Source of the DNA: Mytilisepta virgata
Lineage: Eukaryota; Mollusca; Bivalvia; Mytilida; Mytilidae
Direction of reading: 5' to 3'
DNA: 64,000 nucleotides
Assembly: GCA_028015205.1 (NCBI GenBank)
Contig: CM051517.1
Span: 45,891,135 to 45,955,134 of the forward strand
Under the pieces are notes generated by a model. That model made no database searches. It was not told where the DNA came from and saw only the letters and a list, made by a program, of their open reading frames with translations. Positions 1-11,955 of the stretch are shown here, piece after piece (the stretch's first letter is position 1; the number at the start of each line of letters is the position of its first letter). The position numbers and the translations under genes were made by a program.

Positions 1-140
1 TTGCCAATTTTCCTATCGAAGGTCGTAGTTCTCTCCGGGTACTCCAGCTTCCTCCACCAATAAAAACTGGCCGCCGTGAAATAGCCAAATGTGCTGAAAA
101 CGGCGTAAAACCCCAACTAAACAAACAAATAAACAAACCA
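1..140 (+). mobile_element. tRNA-derived SINE, 3' part, cut by the window edge
   Basis: This stretch matches, in opposite orientation, the body and tail of the two SINE copies at 44527-44796 and 46209-46471. Shared landmarks are the 'ggtactccagcttcctccacc' type block, the 'ctggccgccgtgaaatagcc' block and 'gaaaacggcgtaaaacccca', followed by an AAAC-rich tail (about 120-140). The tRNA-like head would lie left of position 1, outside the window. It is non-autonomous and would depend on a LINE for movement. Confidence 0.8.
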
Positions 141-573
141 AACTAGTTATGTTTTGCTGAATTTGTTTGTTTCTTTATGAGTATTTTCGTACAAAAACTG
201 TGTCACTTGGTCAAAATTATGTTTATTTGCAAACCCCATATATGTCATATTGGACTAGTAAGTGTAAGTTTAAAATCGTTTGAATTATTATCCAAAAAGA
301 AATACTGACAAAAAGTAAATATGACAAAAATTAAATTTTATTAGTGTGATTCTTGTTTACCATCAAAGGTTTTTATTAGCACTTCCTTTTTACTATCTTC
401 AGTTTGGCTGTTGTGCAAGGTAACAGCTTCTGATAGTAAAATCAAAAGCATGGAATTGAAAAGGTAGGTCCTTAAGAACAAGCCTTTTATTATGGTAATC
501 ATCATTGCGGTGGTAAGTTTTGATCATATTTTTGTCTTGCCCATATTCATTGCTGCACAAGAATGCCATTTTT
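141..573. other. Unassigned AT-rich spacer
   Basis: No exon-like reading frame, RNA gene or clear repeat structure is visible. Short open frames here have no recognisable motif. Confidence 0.5.
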
Positions 574-615
574 ATACGACCGCAAAATTTTTGCGGTCGT
601 ATATTGGTATGACGT

Positions 616-677
616 TGGCGTCGTCGTCGTCGTCGTTGTCGTCGTCGTCGTCGTCGTCCGTCGTCTGCGTCGTCGTC
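616..677. repeat. (CGT)n microsatellite
   Basis: An interrupted run of CGT/GTC triplets. It produces arginine- or threonine-rich open frames on both strands that are repeat translations, not genes. Confidence 0.9.
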
Positions 678-686
678 CGAAGACAT

Positions 687-1147
687 TTGGTTTTCGCACT
701 GTAACTTTAGTATAAGTTAATAGAAATCTATGAAATTTAAACACAAGGTTTATGACCACAAAAGGAAGGTTGGGATTGATTTTGGGAGTTTTGGTCCCAA
801 CAGTTTAAGAATTAGGGGCCAAAAAAGGGCCCAATAAGCATTTTTCTTGGTTTTCGCACAATAACTCTAGTATAAGTAAACAGAAATCTATGAAATTTTA
901 ACACAAGGTTTATGACCACAAAAGGAAGGTTGGGATTGTTTTTGGGAGTTTTGGTCCCAACAGTTTAGGAATTAGGGGCTAAAAAAGGGCCCAAATAAGC
1001 ATTTTTCTTGGTTTTTGCACAATAACTTTAGTATAAGTAAATAGAAATCTATCAAATTTAAACACAAGGTTTATGACCACAAAAGGAAGGTTGGGATTGG
1101 TTTTGGGAGTTTGGTCCCAACAGTTTAGGAATTAGGGGCCAAAAGGG
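687..1147. repeat. Tandem array, 160-161 bp unit, about 2.9 copies
   Basis: The block 'ttggttttcgcac' starts units at about 687, 847 and 1008. Units share 'aggtttatgaccacaaaagg' and 'ttttggtcccaacagttta' and are about 90 percent alike by eye. Confidence 0.9.
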
Positions 1148-2083
1148 TCCAAAATTAAACTTTGTTTGATTTCATCGAAAATTGAACTATTGGGGTTCTT
1201 TGATATGCCGAATCTAACCGTGCATTTAGATTCTTAATTTTTGGTCCCGTTTTCAAATTGGTCTACATTAAGGTCCAAAGGGTCCAAAATTAAACTTAGT
1301 TTGATTTTAACAAAAATTGAATTCTTGGGGTTCTTTGATATGCTGAATCTAAACATGTACTTAGTTTTTTTATTATGGGCCCAGTTTTCAAGTTGGTCCA
1401 AATCGGGGTCCAAAATTAAACTTTGTTTGATTTCATCGAAAATTGAATTGTTGGGGTTCTTTGATATGCCGAATTTAACCGTGCATTTAGATTCTTAATT
1501 TTTGGTCCCGTTTTCAAATTGGTCTACATTAAGGTCCAAAGGGTCCAAAATTAAACTTAGTTTGATTTTAACAAAAATTGAATTCTTGGGGTTCTTTGAT
1601 ATGCTGAATCGAAACATGTACTTAGTTTTTTTTATTATGGGCCCAGTTTTTAAGTTGGTCCAAATCGGGGTCCAAAATTAAACTTTGTTTGATTTCATCG
1701 AAAATTGAACTATTGGGGTTCTTTGATATGCCGAATCTAACCGTGCATTTAGATTCTTAATTTTTGGTCCCGTTTTCAAATTGATCTACATTAAGGTCCA
1801 AAGGGTCCAAAATTAAACTTTGTTTGATTTTAACAAAAATTGAATTCTTTGGGTTCTTTGATATGCTGAATCTAAACATGTACTTAGTTTTTTTATTATG
1901 GGCCCAGTTTTCAAGTTGGTCCAAATCGGGGTCCAAAATTAAACTTTGTTTGATTTCATCGAAAATTGAACTATTGGGGTTTTTTGATATGCCGAATCTA
2001 ACCGTGCATTTAGATTCTTAATTTTTGGTCCCGTTTTCAAATTGGTCTACATTAAGGTCCAAAGGGTCCAAAATTAAACTTAG
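1148..2083. repeat. Tandem array, about 261 bp dimeric unit, 3.6 copies
   Basis: 'gtccaaaattaaactttg' recurs at about 1148, 1409, 1670 and 1930. Each 261-bp unit consists of two diverged halves of about 130 bp. Both contain 'ggggttctttgatatg', followed by CCGAAT in one half and CTGAAT in the other. This is a small higher-order repeat. Open frames here are translations of the array. Confidence 0.9.
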
Positions 2084-2947
2084 TTCTCCACAGCATATTG
2101 TATTGCACCAGAAGCAAAAAATTGAATATAAATTCAAATCAAATGACCAATTCTAAGTTCTTTATTTCAGTTATTCTGTGTCAGAAACCTATTATGTGTC
2201 AAATATTTGAAGAAATTTTCAATTGCACAGTATTGTGCAATAGCAAGAAATTGATATGTGTGCCCTGTTATCAAAACTTTATTATTAACAAATTCCATTG
2301 GAAATTTGCCAATATAAAATGTGCTGATGAAGCTTTTTTGTTTATCTCATCTAAACTGCTTTTAAGTTATGTATATTTAAAATTTGTCATCCATGACTAT
2401 GATGTCATTTTCTATTTTAATATGTTATGGTGTATTTAAATGGGCTGTTATGGTTGCAAAGTATAAAGAAATGGGGGGGGGGTTGAAAACAAAATTTAGG
2501 GGGGCGGGGGGGGGGGGGGGGGGGGGGGGGTAAATGAGAAATTGGGGAGGGGGTAATTTTTTTCTCATTTCATATTTCATAAATTAAAAAGAAAATTTCA
2601 AATTTTTTTTAGCAAAAAAAGGGGGGGGGGGAGGTTACAATAAATTTTATTGTTTTTTGTTTTTTTTTTTTGGGAGGGGGGGTCAATGTGCAACTTCATA
2701 GTGTATTGCACAAAAGCTAAAAAAAGGGGTAAATTATAATTTTTTTTTGGGGGGGGGGTTGCAATTCTCCACAGCATATTGTATTGCACAAGAAGCAAAA
2801 AATTGAATATAAATTGAAATCATATGACCAATTCTAAGTTCTTTGATTTCAGTTATTCTGTGTCAGAAACCTATTATGTGTCAAATATTTGAAGAAATTT
2901 TCAATTGCACAGTATTGAGCAATAGCAAGAAATTGATATGTGTGCCC
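2084..2947. repeat. Direct duplication of 182 bp (2084-2265 and 2765-2947)
   Basis: Both copies begin TTCTCCACAGCATATTGTAT and end GATATGTGTGCCC with only a few differences. The core of the unit (TTCTGTGTCAGAAACCTAT) appears a third time near 3054. The interval between copies holds G-rich and T-rich homopolymers. Confidence 0.9.
2473..2769. repeat. Poly-G rich tract with a 25-nt G run
   Basis: Uninterrupted G from 2506 to 2530, with further G runs of 8-10 near 2473, 2545, 2620, 2680 and 2750. It could form G-quadruplexes. The length may be unreliable in the assembly. Confidence 0.85.
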
Positions 2948-3180
2948 AATTTTAAATTTTAAATTGGTTATTTCTGATTTATATATAAAAACAAATAATA
3001 CTGATATGGTTTGAATAGGTAAATTAAAAATTTTTAAGTTCTTAGACAACATTCATTCTGTGTCAGAAACCTATGCTGTGTCAAATATTTATTCACAATC
3101 CAAATTCAGTATCGTACCAAGCTTGAATGTTGTGTTCATAATTGCGCCAACTATTCAGGGTTCGACATCTGCGGTCGTAT

Positions 3181-3896
3181 CTAGCTGCGCCCAGCGGAGC
3201 ATTTTATTCATATTATAAACAATAGACAATCTTGTACTTATTAAAATATTATATTATGGAAATACTTCTCTTAGTTGCATACCCTATCAGAATGAACTTT
3301 ACAATTAAGAGGAAATTATATATCTGTTAACAGAACAACTCAGACCACTTTTGTAAGAACATCTCAGCCCCTTATTTTTGGAAAACTCGGACCACTTGTT
3401 AACTTGGGAGACTTTTTAATGAAAACTTGGATGACACTGTAGAGACTAATCTGTTCATTTTTTGGAGAAAAAAATATGAGCCACCTTTTAGACAACTTGT
3501 ACCACCATTTTTAGAAAATACAATCTAATTTTATAAGAAATTATTGGTAATTTTTATATTTTTATATATAAAAATAACAAAGACTTGTTAAAACTAAAAA
3601 ACAATGTTGTGCTGGTGGTATTACATGTCATGCTTCCAGTATCCAATGTTGTCCAAATTGTCTTTGGTCTGACCTGTCAAATTATCTCACCTTGTCACCT
3701 GGTACCCTGGTGAAATATTTTTTGCTGTGCTAGCTTCCCTTCAAATATATCCGAAGGAAGTCCCCCAAGGACAATGAGGATTACACTTCTGGATCCAAGA
3801 ATATCTCACCTTGGACCTAAGGACTAAGGGAGATTATATATTATCTCCAACTAATTTCTCTCATTTTGTTCAATGTTATAATTTAAGTGAAGTTTA
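3181..3896. other. Unassigned spacer
   Basis: No gene-like frame. A short run of related phrases ('aacagaacaactcagaccac', 'ggaaaactcggaccacttg') near 3330-3500 hints at an old degenerate repeat. Confidence 0.4.
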
Positions 3897-4112
3897 TGGC
3901 AAGCCGTTTTACTATTTATTCTAACTTCAAGATATCTCATATAATATATAAGATATCTTATAAACTTTATAAGATATAAACTTTAGAAGATATCTTATAA
4001 AGTATATAAGATATCTTATAAACTATATAAGATATCCTATCTTATATATCAGATATCTTATAAAGTTTATTAGATATCTTGAATTTAGAATAAATAGTAA
4101 AACGGCTTGCCA
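3897..4112. mobile_element. Palindromic TA-flanked MITE with GATATC core, copy A
   Basis: Terminal inverted repeats of about 40 bp start TGGCAAGCCGTTTTACTATT and are mirrored at the right end. The interior is a run of TATAAGATATCTTATA-like units of about 21 bp, so the whole element folds on itself. It is flanked by TA on the left and GA on the right. Two longer copies at 34455-35035 and 36007-36327 are flanked by TA on both sides. No coding capacity. A Tc1/mariner-like origin is inferred from the TA flanks only. Confidence 0.85.
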
Positions 4113-4470
4113 GAGAAGTTGATTGTAATGAAAATGTTGTTATGCTTGTGTTTTGTATGTCTTAATGAACAAGATAATGCAATTTTCATATCAAAATGGT
4201 TGACAAGTAGTACTAGTTAAGATATCTTTGATTACAGCATGAAAATATCCATTCATAATTTTTAGTATGTTAATACTCAACATTTATGTCATTTCTTGGA
4301 AGAATGATATGTCAAGTTAATAAAGAACTGATTGCTTAAAACGTTTTATTGGATTTACTAGTCACCATCCATATCAAATATAATATCTTGGGAAAGCTAA
4401 CATACTTGTACCTAGGCTGATAATCATCAAAATTTTTCATTTTGTTAGGGGGGGGGGCTAATGTTATATT

Positions 4471-4503
4471 TATGTCCCCGACCACGAAGTGTCGTCGGGG
4501 ACA
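4471..4503. repeat. GTCCCCGAC hairpin at element boundary
   Basis: ATGTCCCCGAC and GTCGGGGACAT form inverted arms around CACGAAGT. A related GGGGACAT occurs at about 5657-5664, so the hairpin may mark one end of an element that includes the 128-bp array. Confidence 0.55.
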
Positions 4504-4679
4504 TATTGTTTTTACTCCGTTTCTTATTTTTCTTATTATTATACTTTTTTCTTTTTCTTCCGTCAACCTGATGCACGAACTTGTCCGGCTATCTCCTCGG
4601 AAATGGATGGACCGATCAATATGAAACTTGGAGGGGTGATAGGTCCCAAGGTCCTACAGTGTTTTTTGCGGTTTATAAT

Positions 4680-5215
4680 TTCAAAATGGCCGCCATTTCC
4701 AAGATGGCCGCCAAAAATGGCGAAAAATGTAAACATTGTCCAATTTCAACGAAACTTGGTATACAGGGTATAACGGTGATGGCGACTGATGGCGCATTGT
4801 CGGAATTTCTGTAATGGCCGCCATTTTCAAGATGGCCGCCGAAAATCGCGAAAAATGTAAACATTGTCCAATTTCAATGAAACTTGGTATACAGGGTATA
4901 AGGGTGATGGCAACTGACGGCGCATTGTCGGAAGTTTTGTAATGGCCGCCATTTTCAAGATGGCGGCCGAAAATGGCGAAAAATGTAAACATTGTCCGAT
5001 TTCAACGAATCTTGGTATACAGGGTATATAGGTGATGGGGACTGACGGCGCATTGTCGGAATTTTTGTAATGGCCGCCATTTTCAAGATGGCCCCCGAAA
5101 ATGGTGAAAAATGTAAACATTGTCCGATTTCAATGAAACTTGGTATACAGGGTATAAGGGTGATGGCGACTGACGGCGCATTGTCGGAATTTTTGTAATG
5201 GCCGCCATGAAGATA
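4680..5215. repeat. Tandem array, 127-129 bp unit, about 4.2 copies
   Basis: 'aaaaatgtaaacattgtcc' recurs at about 4723, 4851, 4980 and 5107. Each unit also carries ATGGCCGCCATTTT followed by CAAGATGGCCGCC and a 'cttggtatacagggtata' block. It explains the open frames on both strands between 4442 and 5120. Confidence 0.92.
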
Positions 5216-6889
5216 CTAGTTGTTTATTGTGCTCAGATTGTGCTAAGTTTCATGAAGATTTTAACAGCTATATTTCGGAAGTTGTACAAAATTTCATAAA
5301 GATTTGATCATCATCATGATCATGTAAAACTGTATCTATATCTCAGTAACTTTTCATTGAATGTTGGGGTGGCAGCGACCATTGATAACATTCTTTTTTG
5401 GGGATAAATTTATAATACATATGAAAATTCCTTTATACATAGATTTATGTGAATTGTAATGAAATTATCACTTTCATTATAATTAGAGATTTATAGGCAT
5501 GGCTGTAGGGGAGGTATAAAATCTCTTTGATAAGGATGAAAGCTGTCATTTGCTAGTTAAGGCCAGATAAATACAATACATAACTGCAGCCATTTTCAAT
5601 CAATATTAAGGGTTTCTTCAACTTGTTGAAGAGAACAGGCATAAAATGGGCACGGGAGGGGACATCTCACGTTTCGCGAAACGTAAATTTTAATTTATAA
5701 TGTTTCTGTAAAGAAAACGAAAACTTTTAAAAACAAAATTACCAAATAAAGAAATAGACAAGGGAATACATTTAATGATAGGTAGGAATGAAATACTAGG
5801 ATTAAAATATGTTAAGATGTGATGGTAAGTATTAGGACATGTGCATGGGGAAGAGGTTCTGAGATTAATTTGGAAAGGGGTAAATGTATCCTTGAGTTAG
5901 TGGGGATAATAATCTGGTATTAAATATACAGTGTGTAATTAGAAGAGGTAAATGTATACTTGGGTTGGCATGGATAAGAATCTATGATTAAAAATACAGG
6001 GGGTAAGTACAAGAGACAGTGGTGGTAAGATTCTATAATTAATATTTATCAGGATTTAAGGAAAAAAATGAAGTGTTTGCATCAAAATTCATGTTTATCT
6101 TGGTTCTTTTCTGTGGGACAAAGAATGAAGGAGGGTAACGTGGTATCAGAAATAAAATGGATAATCACACCAACAAACATCACAATGGAATCAATACATC
6201 ATTATAATAAAACCTATACAATATGAAATAATAATAATGATAATAAATATTTATTATAATATCATATATTTGATCTTAAGAATTAAAACATTATCTACTA
6301 CATGGTATTTAGAATCAATGAGACCAATCCTTAAATAGACTTATGAGACACTAAAAACTATTTAATTATTTATAACTGTGCCATAGTAAGATACAAAAAA
6401 TATCAAACAAATTACATGTAAATAAGGAACTTTATAATGAGTTCATATGATGTTTAATTTTTCACACGCTGGATTAATTTGTTAGTAATGTTTTTTTATT
6501 TTATTTTATTTATGTATTTTTTTGTCTTCTGGACCTGAATTTAGTAAATTTTCATTTGAAATGAAAGAAATTCTATATATGCAATAAGTATAACATGTAA
6601 AGACTGTTTGTGCATAATAAAGTTTTGTCCTGTATTCTTGGTGTCACCTAATCACCCTGTTCTTAGATTAATCATGTTTATACACTAAAAGGATAAATCA
6701 GGGGGAGGTTTGATCAGGTTTAGGTATATATATATATATATAATTAATATCACCAAATTTTACGGTCTGTAAAAGTTAATCTGACTCCCTATTTGTGTGT
6801 ATATTTTGTTCACTTTTCATGAGGATGGATTTTGTTCATTGTTTGGTGTGTCATTGTTGACCTTGTCAGATAACAATAGTTTTGAGTAA
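5216..6889. other. Unassigned AT-rich spacer
   Basis: No gene is supported. Diverged phrases such as 'aaatgtatccttgagtt' and 'aaatgtatacttgggttgg' repeat at about 5880-5960. A short (TA)n run is at about 6726-6742. Confidence 0.5.
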
Positions 6890-7165
6890 CTAACAATGTG
6901 TACCCTAAATTGCAACATGCTTAAGATTTATTTCCTGAATGTTAGTATTCTTAGAGTGTATTATATCAATGCCAACAGTCTTATAGTCTGTTCCCTGAAT
7001 CCTAGCATTCTTAGGAATGTGTTCCCTCAATGCCAAATTTTTAAAGATGTGATCACTGAATGCCCAATTTCTAAAGATGTGAACCCTGAATGTGAAGTTT
7101 CGAGAAGTGTGTTTTCCCTGAATATACCAACATTCTTAACGTGTGTTAACTCAATTCATAGTTTC
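6890..7165. repeat. Degenerate 33-bp minisatellite, about 8 copies
   Basis: Units follow 'gtgttccctgaatgccaac' plus 'attcttaaagat'. The frame at 6896-7168 translates to an 11-residue periodicity because 33 is divisible by 3. Units are diverged and there is no signal peptide or domain, so I do not call a gene. Confidence 0.75.
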
Positions 7166-7631
7166 TAAACGTGTTTTTCTATGGCTTGTAAATACACGAA
7201 TTTAAGTGCTAGCAATATCTTGTGTTTTACGGGTTTTCGAACGAACAAATTTGGTTATTAGATTGAAGATGTACGGCCGGCGGGCATCTATAAACAGTGA
7301 TGAAGGAAAACCCAGTTTGCCGTCCGTTTGACAGTTGATGAGTCTTTTTACTGTGAACTGACAATACAAAATACATTTGTTGTACTTAGTAAAAGTTGTC
7401 ACTTTCATTATATGGTATACTGATTTTGTCTCTATTCATGAGATTAATGATCGATACGCTATACAACTACCTAAAATGATATTAAGATCGCCCAAATTTA
7501 GTGAAGCTTGTACTCTGAACTCGAAGCACTGATGATGCTTTATCTAAAAAAATTAGAATAGTTGAGAAATTTTTGCAAATATTTTGATACTTAAACATTG
7601 AATATTCACATAGGAAAGTTAATATAGTAGC

Positions 7632-7765
7632 AAGAGTTGTTTGAGTAAAGCAATTCATCGGTGTATAAAGGAGACCAGTTCACTCACAAACTGAATTGTA
7701 GTCCGAAGGACTTTATCGAGTGACCTGGTTGAGTTTATACACCGATAAATTGTTGAAGAAACTCT
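7632..7765. repeat. Foldback element, about 134 bp
   Basis: Left arm 'caattcatcggtgtataaa' pairs with right arm 'tttatacaccgataaattg'. The pairing extends outward (AGAGTTGTTTGAG against the reverse of TTGAAGAAACTCT) and inward (GACCAGTTCACTC against GAGTGACCTGGTT). Confidence 0.75.
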
Positions 7766-9745
7766 AATTACTTATGATTCTATGATAATTACACTTTCGG
7801 CAAAATAAGAAAGAAATGAGCGGTTTAAAATGACACTCTTTTTCTGGGTCACATATTCATACACTGAAAGTCATTTATCGGAAAACAAAAGATCCCAAAC
7901 TTCACGTCGACCACTCAGAATCAACAATACACACCCTAATTGGAATTATGCTGGTTTTCCATTTAGCTTTCATTGTAACTGACCTCCATAATTATTGCAC
8001 ACTAGTCTAAATAGGTAGCGTTTCTGGGGTGTCTGTTGTGGCATGATTGTGAGATTTAGACTTTTTCCAATCTGAAACGGTATTTAGTTCGAAAATTGTC
8101 GTAGTACATTATGGAATTTATTGTTATAACAAATGGGTTCAAGTAACAAAATCAGCTCGTATTTAGGCATTGTGTTAAATCTTAGCGTAAAGAAATATTC
8201 TTATACATTTGTAAAAGTTAACGAACCAAGAAATATTGTGCACAAACTCTTTCTGAGTAATCTGTTTAAAAGTGGAACAGCATAATCCGGTCATCACCCG
8301 GGGGTCATCAGCACTATTAGATTGAATGAGCTTCTTTCGATTATGTTATCTAAGCTCAGTAACGTTTAATCTCTATATTTGTTCTAGATGCAGGTTCCAT
8401 TCAGTGTGTCTGTCATCACTAGGTTTCATCAACACTAGCGACTAGAGAGTTATAATATATAGTTATAAGACATGTTTGGGTACCTAAATTTAAAATCGGT
8501 TTTAACCCAACCTTTTCAGGTTCTGTTCCAAGTATCAAATTATCCTCAATGTTGTGATTATTTTCATATTTGTTCAATGAATGTCTCTTTCCCTGAGAGG
8601 AGCTTGATGTTATTGATTGAAGTGTCATATTTTTACCTTTCCTGGTATACCGTCTTTTGAAATCTTTTTCTACAGATGATTTTTCTATACAGTTCTATGT
8701 TGAGTTATTGTCCGAATACGATTGCATCAAAGTGAGAGAAAAAAACAGTGCATCAGAATTGGAATTACATAATGTCTAAAGCAGGAGAGCGCAGGGTTCA
8801 ATAGCAGTTCTTCTTTCTAGGAAACAGTTTGTTTAAAACAATAACTATACTTCAATATCCTGGTTTGTTTGACATGCTTTTAGAATTATTCGATTTCTAT
8901 TGTAACTAAAAACTGAAGAGTTGTACTTCTGTTATAGAAAATCCAATAACTAGTTTCATGTATTCATTAATAATAAAACAGTGACAAATACTCCTTCAGA
9001 GGCTCTACACCATGTCAAATATTCCAATTTTCACATTAAAAATGCCCACTTTTGTGGTCTTAATTGGTTACATATATTAAAATTTGACAGTGAAATATTG
9101 TTTTTCAATGGATTAATTAGGAAAATTATAGGAGGAAACTACTGGTTAGGTTTCCATCGTTTTATTAAGTTAAGTGTATTGATTAACTATTTTCATGGTA
9201 AAAATAGTTGATTGATTAAAAATCAACTGTGAAACCATGCATAAATGCAAGCCTTTGAATCCACAGTAATCGGTAAATCCTTGTTGGCCTCCCAGGAAAT
9301 CTTAGTGGATTAAAGTGGATGTAATCCGACGACGTTGGAAGGTAGGTCAACTTGTTCATTAATTAACCTATTTTCACTTATAATTATAAAATATAAATAG
9401 GTTAAAATCGATACTACACTTTTACTGTGTTTTTTTTTCTGAGTGAACACAGTTTGTATTTTAATGTACGGAGTCTGGACTTATCATTTAAAAATTTTAT
9501 AATGATGAAATACCGCGATTTGAAACCACCCCAAACATATACTACTAACTCCTTTCATTTCTATGAAAGCTGAAATAAAGATAACACGTTACATGATAAT
9601 ACTATCTATATGTCTATGGAGTGATAGTGTGCATTATCGCTTTTCAGCATGAAATTACGTGATAGAATTAAATTTTCAAGACATTTTATTTGTGGGAATT
9701 CACTGGAGATATCAGTAAAATCAAATTAGTATAATAGCTCTTTTC
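7766..9745. other. Unassigned spacer
   Basis: Neither strand shows a frame with coding character, a tRNA fold or a structured repeat that I can support. Confidence 0.4.
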
Positions 9746-9942
9746 CAATGGATGGATGAATTAGTTATTGTTCAACGTCCAGTGGCAATTATTTAATGCA
9801 TTTAAGGACGAAATAATGTTGATATGATATGAATATGAACCCTGCTTTGTGCTGAGCCTGATTTTTAACGTATTAGTTCACGAGTATCGAACACGCGATT
9901 TTCCGCACTCGAGGCTAGCATGCTACCACGAGATCACCTCCT
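9746..9942 (-). mobile_element. Old tRNA-derived SINE (same family as 45633-45884)
   Basis: Read on the - strand it has a tRNA-like head (GATCTCGTGGTAGCATGCTA, then GTGTTCGATAC as a B-box) and a tail with GTTGAACAATAAC followed by ATTCATCCATCCATT. The copy at 45633-45884 has the same order: TGGTCTCGTACTC, GATTCGATTG, GGACGTTAAACAATAATCC and CATCCATCCATTC. It is more diverged, hence older. Confidence 0.65.
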
Positions 9943-10475
9943 GTCCAAAAACATCATATGTATAGTATATTTGGTTTGTGCATATACATAGTAAACGCAC
10001 TCGCTGCTAGACTGGCACAATCACACGTCATTTTCCCTTTGATTTTTGTTCACTTCTTGGGCCATTTTCAAAAAGTCGTCAAATGCTTTTAAAAATCTGT
10101 GTATTCTATGGCCTCTTTAGATCTGCTAACAATTGCTACCAAACAACTAAAAATTTACTATACATGTACATATATATCTACTATGTGTCCCACATACTTC
10201 TGCAACTGATTTCTTGGTGAAAACTCTTGACTTTAGTACAATTCTGTTCATTGCACATAACAATTACATTATAGGTATGAACCGAAATTTGAGATATTAA
10301 TGAAAAACGACTTGCATTTAAAAAAGAAACACATCCGAACACAGCTTTAAGAAACAGATTTTAACACAAATTTTGTAATTTTTAGGTCTTTAAGACACTT
10401 GATCAACACGAAGGATACTCATAACCAAAATCTATTTTCTGCTGAAAGTAAGTACATATATCCCTTTCTTTTTAC

Positions 10476-10858
10476 TTAAGGATGCTCGCAGGTCATGTTT
10501 TGGTCTTTTTGTCAGATTTTGGAATCCTCCGGTTTTATCCATTTCTTAAATATGAAATTTTTTGCCTATGAGCCCCCACTTTTTCTTTTATAATTCAATC
10601 ATATATAACTTAAAATGGTATTTGACAAAATTTTATGAAATCCTTTTTATTTTTTTTCAAACATTTTTGAAAGACCGAAGTTTTCAATGCAAAGACAATG
10701 AAAAATCCTGCAAATTTTCAAGGCCTTACAGCTCTAAAATGAGCACATGAACCTATATTTTTTTCTTGCTTATTTGTTTACTATTCATATGTTCTCTCAA
10801 ACTAAAACACCTATTTCAAATCCTATTTATTTCCTATTAGACCAGCGATCATCCTTAA
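10476..10858. mobile_element. TTAA-flanked foldback MITE, copy 1
   Basis: Ends are TTAAGGATGCTCGCAGGTC on the left and GACCAGCGATCATCCTTAA on the right, inverted copies of each other. The element recurs in reverse orientation at 31220-31618 over its full length. A TTAA target is the hallmark of the piggyBac superfamily, so I infer a piggyBac-type non-autonomous element. The frame at 10562-10750 is not a gene. Confidence 0.8.
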
Positions 10859-11849
10859 AATGATTTGGTTTCTGGGTCTTCATGATAATATTTTAATAAA
10901 TGTAACGAAATTTTTGACAACTGAACAAGACTTCCTTTATTCACGACTCAAAAAAAGGCTGAAACTAAAGAATTATTCAAGATTAAGCGTTAAATTTCTT
11001 TCTCTTTGTTAATTTTCAAATACATTTGGTAAACATCACGAATGTTAAAATTAACAGTTAAGATTGAAACATGGCCTTACTATTATTTGAATGTCAAATG
11101 TTTGAACATTTCATTCAAATTCATTCGCTGGAAAATGAAATGAAAAATTACGTGATGAAAGAACGTTGAGATGCCGATGCAATTTTGTTAATGTTAAAAA
11201 TGTTATATGTTAAGATAAAAGTTTCTTTTCATAAAATACCAAGTTTGGATGTTATATATTCTCAAGTGAATGAAAATATAAAATTGTCACAAATGTATTA
11301 ATTATTCAAGAATACACTTTTAGAAATATTGAAGATTTTAATACGAGACTTAAACATCTATTCAGCCCACAGTTCTGGTTGTATGACTTTTATATTGACT
11401 GTTCAGTGGTATAGGGGAAGATATCAAGATAAATTCTATGCGAATAAATTGTATGATTTTAATGACAAAGATGGCACTTTTTCAGAAAGAAGAACATGTA
11501 AGAGAATATGATTGCAGTCTTGCCACCATGCTTCAAACACCTGTCTGTAAGTTACTTTTTTAATATTCATTGGCGTATTATTGATAGCTGTCGGCAGATG
11601 GAGATTAAGGGGTTTGAACCCCTCCCCATTCTTTTTAAAACTTAATTCAAAAGTGTTTTTTAACAGATAGAAACATTCTTTGCTAGACCACTTTTTAAAC
11701 AGTCTGCATACGTCTCTGATTTTTATTAACGGAGACATTCTTGTTTTTAGTTTTATTTACCCTTCGTTATTTCATTTTTAACATAAATGCTTACTGCAAA
11801 GAGACGATGTTGTCCGGGAATTCTGTTGAAATACTTTGTACGCATGAGA
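10859..11849. other. Spacer with an unassigned - strand frame (11436-11738)
   Basis: A 100-codon frame on the - strand lies just beyond the retrotransposon 3' end. I recognise no motif in it, so it is left as unexplained. Confidence 0.35.
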
Positions 11850-11955
11850 TCTTTTATATGATTTATTAACGCAACACAAGATTATAAGTCATGGCGATAC
11901 AATGACAAATTACAAGACATATAAACATACAAAGAAGTTATTACAATTTAATAAA

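Larger units (their letters stand above)
574..3180. mobile_element. Composite repeat element with GCGGTCGTAT ends
   Basis: The left end is a perfect 14-bp foldback (574-587 against 589-602, ATACGACCGCAAAA). The word GCGGTCGTAT recurs at 3171-3180. Between them lie a CGT microsatellite, a 160-bp tandem array, a 261-bp dimeric array, a 182-bp direct duplication and G-rich runs, with no transposase-like frame. I infer one large non-autonomous element or nest of elements. The outer limits are uncertain. Confidence 0.45.

Noticed and set aside
399..759. Arginine-, serine- and threonine-rich open frames on both strands
   Set aside because: They are translations of the CGT microsatellite and lack any domain or splice context.
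1241..2021. Open frames with repeated 'EFLGFFDMLNLNMYL' wording
   Set aside because: They are in-frame readings of the 261-bp tandem array.
4336..5120. Several overlapping frames on both strands
   Set aside because: All follow the 128-bp array period. No coding signal.
6896..7168. Possible secreted or CRISPR-like repeat from the 33-bp periodicity
   Set aside because: Units are contiguous and diverged with no unique spacers, the genome is eukaryotic, and there is no signal peptide.
11436..11738. 100-codon - strand frame near the LINE 3' end
   Set aside because: No recognised motif and beyond the likely 3' end of the element. Kept only as an unassigned frame.
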